Below, one piece after another: positions 47,637 through 57,800 of a DNA stretch of 64,000 nucleotides; the stretch's first letter is position 1; the number at the start of each line of letters is the position of its first letter. The translations under genes and the position numbers were made by a program. This stretch comes from Pleodorina starrii (taxonomy: Eukaryota; Chlorophyta; Chlorophyceae; Chlamydomonadales; Volvocaceae). The stretch spans positions 734,501 through 798,500 of the forward strand of contig BRXU01000011.1 of NCBI GenBank assembly GCA_030267565.1, read 5' to 3'. Under the pieces are notes generated by a model that had not been told where the DNA came from, made no database searches, and saw only the letters and a list, made by a program, of their open reading frames with translations.

Positions 47637-47832
47637 TGGGCCGGGTGCACGGCTGCCGCGGTAGTGTAAGGCCGCAACCATGCTGGCGAGTCGAGTGCGC
47701 AAGCGCACCCATTGACCCGCCCCCGAGAAAAATTGAAGTTAATCGCAGGTCCTCAATGAGGACCATATAAGCGATTAAGCTTATAAGAACAGATACTACA
47801 CATGATCTGAGCCAAAAGGCCGAGAAAGGTAT
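47637..47832 (-). ncRNA. U2 spliceosomal snRNA, minus-strand copy
   Basis: U2 snRNA pairs with the branch point in the spliceosome. The 196-nt sequence begins ATACCTTTCTCGGCCTTTTG and continues with GGCTCAGATC and the branch-point recognition segment GTGTAGTATCTG. Then come the stem II region, an Sm site (AATTTTTCTCGG) and two 3' stem-loops ending CACCCGGCCCA. It differs from the copy at 54105-54300 by three substitutions: C/T in the Sm-site region, T/G near the loop and G/T in the 3' stem. All core elements are intact, so it may be functional. Confidence 0.93.
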
Positions 47833-48020
47833 GATTGTAAGCGGTAGAATTTCCAGACCAGACTTCGGGATGCGTGCTGGCAGGCGGACACAGAGAGATG
47901 GTGGGTGAGCACTCCAACCGCTAGTCCGCCACCGTTAGCGTTCGTGCAGCCATGCATGTCCCATATTGCTGGATCAGACCTCCCGGGATGTTGAAGAACT
48001 GTCACGGACGAGCCGGCGTG
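47833..48020 (-). promoter_or_regulatory. U2 5' flank conserved with the other copy
   Basis: About 185 bp upstream of the transcript start are alignable with 53921-54104. Shared blocks include CAACATCCCGGGAGG, GGTGGCGGACTAGCGGTT, CTCACCCACCATCTCTCTG and CACGCATCCCGAAGTCTGGT. The block ending about 25 bp before the start is the likely snRNA proximal promoter element. The open frame across this stretch is probably a by-product. Confidence 0.65.
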
Positions 48021-49670
48021 TGCCGCCGCAAACTTGTCTCCGACAACCTGCCCCCGAATCTGCTCTGGTGTCACCGAATTTGCACGTAAGGACAGCCCCT
48101 ATAGCGTGTACCCAAACCTAGCTGTATCATTCAGATGCTCATTGCAGCTAGGTGAGAGCATATTTCGGCGGATGGAAGCGTGTAAAAGTTACGTCTTTCG
48201 GCGCGTTTGGGAAGGGGCATTTACTCGGGCACGATGTAACGCGGCACCTTCGACCCCCCACACACACACACACACCCAAACACACTGTGTTTGGTTTGGG
48301 TGGTAGTACCAGACTACCAGTGCCCCCTCTTGGCGCCCACCGTCAAAGTGCGCGGCCCTCGTCGCCCGCTCCTCAAGCATATTCCCCACGCGCGCCTGCA
48401 CGAACCTAAGCCTCCGAACAATCAACCCCGGAACCCTGCTGCTCATGCTGCACCATCGCAGCCCACACGCCGCGTCGGCGCGCGCATCAGTCCTGCGCCC
48501 GCACCCGCACCCCCCGATCCTGGCCATCCACAGCGACTGATCCACGGTCAGTCAGTCAGTTCCACTGTCAGGTCCACTGTCAGTCAGTTTGTCCAGATAT
48601 TTCCCAGCCACCAACGGTGCACGACACGGCAGGCAAATGCAGGCAAATGCCCACCGGTGCGGCGGCACTCGCCCGTGAAGTCAGCAGGGACAGCAGGGAC
48701 AGGAGAATCCGGCCCGGCCAAGCCGCGGTCGCGAACACGCGACTGGTACTCGCCCCCATCCGCAACATCGCGAAGGACAGATTGGATGGATGGACAGCCC
48801 GGAGGTGCGCCGCAGCGCGAGTTGCCATCGGAGCCAGCGATGCGATGTTGCGGCGGGCGAGAGCGATGCCGACCGCACCAACACCCCCGGTCGGTCTGCC
48901 TGCCGGCTACCAAGCATGCTCCGTGCATCGCGGCCTGGCCCACGTGCCGTGCTGCGTGTTCCTCACCAACCGCACCGCACCACGCCTGCCCCCTGACCCC
49001 CGTGTCTGCCCCCTGATTGCGTCTGCCAATATGCAACCGCGTTTGCGCAGTGGTCATTGCTCGCACCTCGGGGATCCTGCGTACTTGCATGCGCTCACCA
49101 CCGCAACGAGGGCGGTGTCCGTGCCCCCTGTGGTGCAACGAGAGGCGGTCACCAACCGCGCGCACAAGTCCTGTTATGCACCTGCTGCGTGTTGGACATT
49201 AGAACGATTAGAGCCGTCAACACAGTTCAAGAGCATGCAGAGCCGCAGAGCACGCGCGCTCCTTGTTGTCTCCCGTTGCCCTATCTCCAGGTATGAAGGT
49301 AGCCCTGCTCCGCCCGCCGGGCGCATATTCCTTCCGTCCCCACTGGCCTTCCCTTCCCCTTTCACAACCCATAAGTCACTGTCACGGCTCAATAATCAAG
49401 TCAAGTCCCGCCCAAGATGACATGATCGCTCGCGTACGCGCGGACACGGGAAGCCCACGCAGGTTGGGCCAATGGGCCAATGCACGCAGGTTAGGCGCCG
49501 GCGGGCCCCGCCTCCTGACGGCTGAAGCCGCAACACAGCCACCATACCCGTCACCATCGAACCGTCACCGGCAGAACAAACAAGCACTCATTCGCTCGCG
49601 AGGAACCCGCCCCCCCAATTCTCCATCACGCACGCGCATCCCGCAATGCCCCCCCCCCTGGCCCCTCCCC
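48021..49670. other. Spacer between U2 and the glycosyltransferase gene
   Basis: It includes the 3' flank of the leftward glycosyltransferase gene. No TGTAA on the minus strand was found. The minus-strand open frame 48584-49165 has no recognised motif. No gene is called. Confidence 0.4.
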
Positions 49671-52600
49671 CTAAAGCTCCCAGATCGAGGCATTGTGCAC
49701 GCTGCCGGCGCCGTCCGCCATCGTCTGCTGTTGTTGCTGCTGTTGCTGCTGCTGCGTCAGCTGCGCGTCAAGGAACATCCAGTGCCGGAAGGGCCTTACG
49801 TGCCCCGGCAGCGGCCGCGCCTGCGCCTCTGCGCGGCGAGGCCGGAAAAGATTGGCGATGTGCAGAATGGACATGCACCGCTGGTGCACCAGCTGCGTCT
49901 TGCCAAACAGCTGCGGCCCCTCGTGCACCCAAAACAACACCACCCATGCCGCCGGCAGGGAGGCCTGCTTCACCTTGTTCTTCGCCATGGGGGTCGCGTG
50001 TACGACATCGTACAATGCCAGCGGGTGCGGCGTCGCACCGGCAGGCGTGGTCGAATGGACTTGCACGGCGGAGTCGCCGTCGGCGCTGACGCGCACGTCC
50101 AAGGTCCCCGGTTCGATCCACAGAGCCGACTCATTTGCGGCAGGCACCGCCGACGTGAGCGTTTCGAAGCGGTTGAGGCGGTGGATGGTGATGGGCTCCG
50201 GCACGCTCGTGCCGCCGCCCATGCCCATGCAGCGACCCCACGGCTCCGGCCACTTGCGGCCGGGGCGCGGGAAGTAGATGTACTCGTCCAGGTCGCCAAT
50301 GAGGACGAAGATGTTGGCGCCGCAAGAGGATAGTCCCAGCAGGTTGTGGCTGCCCACAAGGCCCTGGTCGTAGTTGTAACTGCAGCACGCGTGTGTGTGC
50401 GCGTGTGTGGGTGGAGGAGAGGGAGATGGAATGGCGGGCGGAGCCGGCGGGCACAGAGGGAGGAGGGAGGGAAGGGCGACCCGAGCACGGGCATCGGTAC
50501 AAAGCGGCGACCGGGCAGCAAACAAAGAGTCGAGGGAGGAGGCGAGGCGAAGTGACGGCTGGGGCAGAGGGCGTCGAAATCGCGATGCCCACCGCGACTT
50601 AATGCATGCTCAGCGCTTGTGTGCATTCGGGGTTACGAAGCCCCGGTCCTTCCAGGCAGGTTTCCAAAGCCCTTGAACTCCGGCAGCGCCGTGATTCATC
50701 TGTGTGCCCTGCCCTGCCTCGCTTCCCAGTCCCCACGCAGCCTCACGCACCCCAGCGGGCGCCCGACGCCGTCCGTGTCGTTGTGTGATCGCTCCTGCAG
50801 CTCCCAGCTGATCAGCCTGCAGCGAAGCCACCACCCGCCACAGGAGGGAGGGAGTCACACGAGGCAAACGACGTGGCGACTCCGCATCACCCCCCCTAAC
50901 CCCGCGTTACACGGGTCCTGCCTGACCTACTGGGTCCGCCACGACAACGCTTCACACGCCACGGCAGGCTTCCCGCTCGGCAGGGGTGCGGCCGCTCCCA
51001 GCCGCGACACGTGCGCGGCCGAGACGCGCGACTGGCTGACCGGCTGGCAGGCTCATTGCGTCATTGGGCGGTTACCTGCACGGAACAGCAAGACCGCGGT
51101 CACGCCGGCCGCCGCCCGGGCGGGCAGGCAGGCCCCCGCCTTCCCAAGGCGCCCCGGAGGCGCCCCTTCTTCGCCGGATCTTCCCCCAGGCCCCTTCACG
51201 CCGCGCCCTGCCTCACCTGAGGTGCCCCTTGTGCACCAGTTGCGCCAGCTGCTCGTTGCGAGCAAAGTACCTGCGCATCAGCTCATCCGCGTACAGCATC
51301 AGCCCCGACGCGCCGATGGACACGTGGTACGTCACGTAGTTGACCAGCCTCCCCGCTACCTGCCAGCGGAGAGCGACAAGGTTGTGAGCAGGGAGGGAAA
51401 GCGGGTGCGAGCGCAGGGAGGGAGAGCGGGTGTGTGCCCACACATGGATATTCCGCGATGAGGGACAGGCCGCGCGTTACACGAGTGCGTTGGGCGCCTG
51501 CGCATGCAAGTGGTGCTTTACCTCGCCAGCGGCGCGAGCCAGGACACCTGTGTGGGCTTCACACCACGACTGCCGACGGCCCCCGGGAGAGCAGCTCGCG
51601 GCCCCCGCCTTACACCAGCCAGCCATGAATCCCAACGACGGCGAGGCCAAGGCACGGAGCCTGCGCAGCGAGCCGCCCAACCCCACCCTGCCCGCCGGCC
51701 CACCTCGGCGTAATGGGCCGCCCAGTCACGGCTGGACTGCGGGTGGCGGACGGGGCCGATCATGGTGTACAGCGCCGGCTTGTCGGGCGTGTACACGTCG
51801 GGGGGCGCCAGGGAGGCACACACGTCGCCCTCGGATGCGGGCGGCAAGCAGATCGTGTGCTTGTGCAGCGGGTAGCTGGCCTCGATGACCTGGGCGTGGG
51901 AAAGGTTGCAAATGTGGCCGGCGGGTGGCGGGCGGGCCGGCGGGCCGGCGGGTGGGAACGGTAGATGGGGCGTCGATGTGTTACGCCAGCGGGGTGGCGA
52001 GGGTGACTAGACGGGGTGGCATTACGTTGCGCGACGAGGAACCAGTCGCGGTGTCAGTGTCGGGAGAAGGCGTGCAGTGCAAGCCGGCGGGCGTCGTCGA
52101 GCGGCGTGTCGACACGTCGGCAGCTATGAGTCTATGACACACGGCCAAAGAGGGCACTGCTGGAGGCAGCTTCACGCGGGACGCCGCTCCATAGCGCCCG
52201 ATTGACTTGCCAAGACATCAGCACATTACGGTACCCCATTACCGCTCGACCCGCCACCCCACCAACCTTGAAGCACTCCCCGACGCCCGCGGGCAAATCC
52301 ACACGGTACGAGTACGGCCGCTGCCCCACACCCCACACCCGCCGATAGTGCCTGCGGCTGGGTTCCATATTGATGGGCAGCACCGGTCCGGGGTGCTCCG
52401 TCTCCAGGCTTAGCTTTGGGGACCAGTGGGCATGCTCCGTTGGCAGCAGCAAGTGCCCGTTCGTGCGCTGGAAGAGGTTTGTTGGGTTGTCCACCCATAC
52501 CACCAGCCGGATAGCGTCCTGGGGTATGACCGGCCGCGGTTGAGTGCGGCAACTAGGGCCAGATACAGCATGAGACGTGAGGGTACGAAAAAGGGCAGGA

Positions 52601-52940
52601 TGATGAAGCAGATGGACTCACGGAGTGCTCTGGTTACCTGCGCCTGATGCGGCATGTCGTATGGACCCTTGGCAGCTCCAACCCGCTTCAGCCAAAGAGT
52701 CATCACGACTGTTACGTTCGTTTTACCATCCCTGGTAACTGGAACGGTTGCGTAAACAGGCCGAAGAACCCGAACGCCCAAGTCGGTTGACGGTAAATCT
52801 GCCTCCGTTGCCCTCACCGATAACCCAATTTTTACAGTGTCAGCAAGTCCATATGAATAAAAAAATGACAAGTTTAGAACAATCACTGCTATCGATGACA
52901 ACGTTTGCGAAAAATGGAAACGAACATTGGTTATTGTCAT
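49671..52940 (-). CDS. GT92/DUF23-like glycosyltransferase, type II membrane protein
   Basis: Six minus-strand exons, phases consistent: 52940-52638, 52518-52267, 51889-51704, 51359-51217, 50816-50751, 50379-49671; about 550 aa. The ATG at 52940 puts a signal-anchor near the N-terminus (SSIAVIVLNLSFFYSYGLA), typical of a Golgi or ER lumenal enzyme. The core resembles the GT92 fold: VNYVTYHVSIGASGLMLYAD, then LISWELQ, then NYDQGLVGSHNLLGL, CGANIFVLIGDLDEYIYFP with the DxD motif, a later KVKQ...WVHEG segment and LVHQRCMS. The substrate cannot be inferred. A Gln run ([10 protein letters not shown]) lies close to the C-terminus. The first exon is notably less GC-rich than the rest. The gene lies between two U2 snRNA genes and is transcribed in the same direction as the left one. 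Confidence 0.78.
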
Positions 52941-53920
52941 TGTTATTCGGCGCTTCCGCTAGCACAAGTGTCAACGTACCATCAGAGTAAAAATTACAGG
53001 CCTTTGACACGGCCTGGCGAAAAGACAACCCGCAGTACGGCGACGACAGTTAACCGGATGACCGCCCAGCTGATGAGCTGCCGTCACCTGGATGTCTTCA
53101 GATCTGTGAGGACCATCTTTGACTTATCAATTCCCTTGTGTCATTGTAACTCATGAGCGTGTGACCCATATCAGAGGCCCGATACGGAGCGCCTGTTGCA
53201 GCGGACGCATGCTTCTGCGGCTGTGTAGCCGGGCGATGGCGTCTGACGGCGTGAGATAAAGCGAACAGGCAAACCATACAGGCACGGGGGCGCTGACTCT
53301 TGAATGCAAGACAGGGCGCGAGGGCGACGTCCAGGGGCAGTAGCCACGGGCAACGGTCGACTGCGCCACGGCTGCGCCTCCTTAAGTAGTCGACGCGTTC
53401 GACGTAAAACGCAATGCTGAACTCTCCAGGGCAACAGCGTATGTAAGAAGGTGCGCACATCCAAGTGCGGCTGGTGTGAATTGATGCCAGCTGTCGGTGC
53501 GGGACATAAGGAACAATCGTCCTTTGCAGGGCCTGGCAGGACCCGCAGGTCGCGGCTTCTGATGTACGGACTGCACACAGCAAGGCCCTCATCCAAGCCA
53601 CCCCACGCACGCGTGGAGACCTATACAAATATGTATCGGTAGTCTGCCAGGCGCCAGCATCGGCGGCCGGCAGCGGTTACGACTTGACTCATACAGTCTT
53701 AGGCGGACCCCATCGCTCGGCGAACCTGCCCTTCCATCTTTGTACTGCTAACCCCGCTGCTCGATAGCTAGTGCCAACTGATCAACCACAGCCGGCGCCC
53801 CAGGGTAAGCCCCACCTCCACCCCTCCCACTGCAGTTACACACTTTCCTTCACTGTCGTTCCCTCTTCCTCCGCTGAAAAGCACAGTCTCCCCTTGTTCA
53901 GTGCCGCCCCCATCCATGGC
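52941..53920. other. Promoter side of the glycosyltransferase gene, no further gene seen
   Basis: AT-rich around 52.8-53.0 kb. A minus-strand open frame of 176 codons (53098-53628) is Cys/Arg-rich, matches nothing I know and lacks support, so it is not called as a gene. Confidence 0.4.
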
Positions 53921-54104
53921 TTGCGGGGGCGCACGCCGGCTCGTCCGTGGCAGTTCCTCAACATCCCGGGAGGGCTGATTCAGCAATGCGGAACATGGCT
54001 GACGGTGGCGGACTAGCGGTTTGAGTACTCACCCACCATCTCTCTGTGTCCGCTTGCCAGCACGCATCCCGAAGTCTGGTCTAGGAATTTATCCTTTCAG
54101 AAAC
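53921..54104 (+). promoter_or_regulatory. U2 5' flank conserved with the other copy
   Basis: This aligns with the flank of the minus-strand U2 gene (47833-48020). The strongest block, CACGCATCCCGAAGTCTGGT, lies about 25-45 bp before the RNA start, where a proximal sequence element is expected. No TATA box is evident. Confidence 0.65.
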
Positions 54105-54300
54105 ATACCTTTCTCGGCCTTTTGGCTCAGATCATGTGTAGTATCTGTTCTTATAAGCTTAATCGCTTATATGGTCCTCATTGAGGACCTGCGATTAACT
54201 TCAATTTTTTTCGGGGGCGGGTCAATGGGTGCGCTTGCGCACTCGACTCGCCAGCATGGTGGCGGCCTTACACTACCGCTGCAGCCGTGCACCCGGCCCA
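54105..54300 (+). ncRNA. U2 spliceosomal snRNA, plus-strand copy
   Basis: 196 nt beginning ATACCTTTCTCGGCCTTTTG, with the branch-point recognition GTGTAGTATCTG, the stem II hairpin GGTCCTCATTGAGGACC, the Sm site AATTTTTTTCGG and the 3' stem-loops ending CACCCGGCCCA. All landmark elements of U2 are intact. It differs from the copy at 47637-47832 at three positions. Confidence 0.95.
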
Positions 54301-54898
54301 TTGAATTCTCAAGATGTGCAGAGTACGAACATGTTCCCCGAATTATCGGGCACTCAATTTTATTAATGATGAAAGTCTGCGTTAGTTTCGATGTCTTTTT
54401 CCGGAAGCCCTGGTCGTTTAAGCCCTGCGCCCAGCCAGTTAACCCTCTTATTTCCGGTTTGGAGACCATCCGCGCTACATCTACAGTTACCATGGGGTTC
54501 ACACTTGACATCAACCCTACTCCGCCAACACCAGCAAATGACTGCAAGTGCCAAAACAGAGCGGGAGTGCAAGAATCCCAGGCGAAGATCGTTACTGCGG
54601 TTGCCTAAATCCAAAAGCCGTTGGGCAGCGCTTGGGCTTCCCTAAACTTGTGCGATGCCCTCTACCTCCTGTAATGAGCACCCAGAGCGGTATTTCAGCA
54701 GGAAATAGTTGGCAGAATAGGTTCAACAGATAGGGCCGTTCACAGTCGACGAGTTCTGATCAGTAAAGCGTAAAGGTCAATTACTCGTTATTTATATTGT
54801 AGTATAAGGGGGCATGCAACATTTCAGTGGCTACTAGGCCGGGACGGCGCCGTCGACCTTGAGCGGGCAGCTGCGCTTCACTCGCGAAAGCTGCAAGG
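54301..54898. other. Spacer between U2 and the helicase gene
   Basis: It contains the 3' flank of U2 and the promoter and 5'UTR of the helicase gene. No coding exon is recognised before the ATG at 54899. Confidence 0.5.
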
Positions 54899-57800
54899 AT
54901 GGGTGGCGTAAAAAATCGCGATGCAAAGATGAAGGCCAATAAGGTCTTCTCGTAAGTCGCCTTGTTGAGCTTTTCGAGAAATCCGGTTTGTCGTGAATGA
55001 CGGTCGCTCTCCGCTCTGGTCCCCGCCCTCCCCGCCCTCAGGTCCGGCGGTGGGGGCGGAGGGACGAAAGGACCCGCGGTGATCGACAAACGTGGGCAAG
55101 AAGTCAAATGCCCATACTGCGACAAAACTTACCAGCAGGTGCGGCATCGGGGTGCACCCATGGCTGCATTCCATGCCCATCGGCCGGCTTCCCAAGCCCT
55201 CACCCCTATCGACACGCAACCAGTGCACCGAACGCAACATACGTAGCATTGGTTGCCAGGACTCAGATCGGGACAGGAGGCACGCACGACGTTGCCGTGC
55301 CAGTACGCACTGGTTACAGATGGCGATGTCAAGCCCAACGCACGCACGGCAAGCATCCGGCAAGGGGCCCTTCCCTGCGCCCTCCACCCACTCCTGCAGA
55401 GTGGCCGGCTCAAGGACCACATCGCGAAACAGCACGCGGACCAACTGCAGCCCGCGGACGCCGGCGCCGCCGCAGCGGCCTCCACCCCCAGCGGCGGTGG
55501 CGGTGGCGGCGCCGCCACCGCAACGCCAGCGGCCACCTCCGCCGTTGCAGCGGCCGCTGCGGCCGCGGCGCGCAGCGCCGCTGCGGCCGCTGCAGCGGCC
55601 AGTAAGGGCCAAGGTAAGAGACCCTTGGATGCCCTGGGACGGCCCCGGCCGCGCAGGGACGGGACGGATGCTGGCCTTTCAGAGGTAAAATGGGAGAGGC
55701 GCGGCCACAGAGACCGCAGCAGCCAAGATCAGCCACGCCCGCGCTGTTGCGTCTGCCGCAGCAGCTGCGGCAGCCGTTGCAGCAGCGGCAGCAGTTCCGG
55801 ACGCTTGATATGGCAACCCGCGGCCGCCTCCCCACCCCGTTGCGCCGGCTGGCTGCATGAGCCACCTGCGGCCGGTGCAGCAGCCGCCGATCGGGTGGTG
55901 GGACGTCACTCCGACGATGGGTCACACAGCGCATGTGGTCAATCTGCCTATCCCAGGAGGAGGTCTTTCGGGAGGACACAGGCGCAGGGCACTTTGTTTG
56001 ATCAACTGGCGGACTGACTGATTGACCGGCTGACTGACTGACTGGCTGACTGCGAGGGTCCGGGTCCGGGTTCGGGTTCGGGTGATGGGTCCTCCAGGCT
56101 GACTGGCTTTCCACCACCACACGACCACCACCACCACCACCACCACCACCACGACACTCGTGTCTCGCTGCCCAACGGTCTGTACCCTTTCGACGCTGCA
56201 GCCGCCGGCGGCGCCGCGGCTGGCGGCGCCGCCGCCTCTACCAGCGCCGCCGCTGCCCCTGGCGGCGGCGGTGGCGTGATGCAGATCAACAGCCGCGCGG
56301 GCTACTACACGAGTAAGAGCCCCAGCATGCACCTGCACGAGTGGGTACAGAAGGAGAAGCGGAGGCGAGCCAGCTACCACCCCAAAAAGCTGGAGGACGG
56401 ACGGTGGACGTGCAAGGTAGGAGGACTGGCAGGCAAGCATGCGGTGGCTGAAGTGGCTGGGGGTTGCCACGGTTGGGCCTCCCCGCCTGGGCGGCCCTGC
56501 GGTTGGCGGCTGGTAGGCTGGCTGGCTGGCGTGCCACGACATGACGTGGCACGACATGGCATGACGTGATATGATGTGACACGGGTTATGCACCCCTACA
56601 CGAAAGGCGGGATCGAACCTGCGACCTGGCGGCCACGTACTCAGTGCTCTTTAAGTTTGGGCGCCTTGCCGCGCCGCATCGCGCCGCTGCCCCCGCCTCC
56701 GCCTCTGCAGGTGGTCCTGCCCGACGAGAAGAAGCGAGAGGACGACATTGTGGTGTTCTTGGACGAGAAGTACGCGGCGACGGACGAGCAAGAGGCCCGC
56801 GAGCGCGGCGCGGTGGCGGCGCTGCACCGGGTGCAGGGTGAGTGGCTGGCTGGCTGGATGCGGATGTGCTGGCGTCCCCGTCTGGTCAGCCCCCAACCCA
56901 AACCCCAAACCCTGAAAATCAACCACACAACACCCCAGAGTCCGCAGCCGCCCCCAAACCCCAAATCCCCGAATCCCGTGTGCGGTGTGCCCACTCCCAC
57001 TCCCACTCCCACTCCCACTCCCACTCCCACTCCCACTCCCACTCCCACTCCCACTCCCACTCCCACTCCCACTCCCACTCCCACTCCCACTCCCACTCCC
57101 ACTCCCACTCCCACTCCCACTCCCACTCCCACTCCCACTCCCAGGCGACCGTGCGCTGGAGCGCATCCTCCCCCGGGACTTTGTGGCCATGTGGAACGAG
57201 ATGGGCGAGGAACGCAAGGCGCGAGAGCAGCAGGTGGCGGAGCGGAGGGCGAGGGAGGGGCAGCGGAGGAAGGCGGAGGAGGAGCGCCGCCGCAAGGCCT
57301 CGCTGCGCACACCGCAGGTGCGGCGGGGTGGGCTGGGTGGCCACATCCATCCCCACACACGAACACAAACAGCCTTTCAGCGACCCAGCCAACCCGACCA
57401 CGACAACCCATTCCGCGCATTCCTCCTCCAGCCCACGCTCACTTCCACTCACTCCTCACCTCCCGTACTTCCGTACAATCTGCTCGTACACGCAGGTAGT
57501 CGTGATGAGCGCCGCCAAGCAACGGCTGGTGCAGTCGCTGCTGCGCGACCGCGCTGCCGCCGCCGCCGCCGCCGGCGGCGGCGGCGGCGGCGGCGGCTCG
57601 TCGGCGACCCGCTGGTCGGTCGGCGCCGACGAGGGCGACCTTTCCGCCGCGGTGGACCAGCTGAGCGCCATGGGATTCAGTCCGCAGCACGTGCAGCTAG
57701 CCTTCGAGCGCTGCGGCGGTGGCGGTGGCGGTGGCGGCGGCGGCGGCGGTGGCGGCGGCGGCGGCGGGTCCGTGGGTTTGGAGGCGCTGCTGGATTGGTT

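Noticed and set aside
47796..48074. 92-codon minus-strand frame crossing the U2 5' end, partly conserved at the other copy
   Set aside because: The conservation ends at the U2 start and the copy at 54 kb has stops in the frame. Shared snRNA promoter sequence explains it better than a protein.
53098..53628. 176-codon minus-strand open frame
   Set aside because: No recognisable motif, Cys/Arg-rich random-looking composition, no splice partners and no poly(A) signal. Left as unsupported.
56580..56660. Possible tRNA gene on the minus strand
   Set aside because: Only the B-box (GGTTCGATCC) is convincing. The T stem has mismatches and no acceptor or anticodon stem can be drawn.
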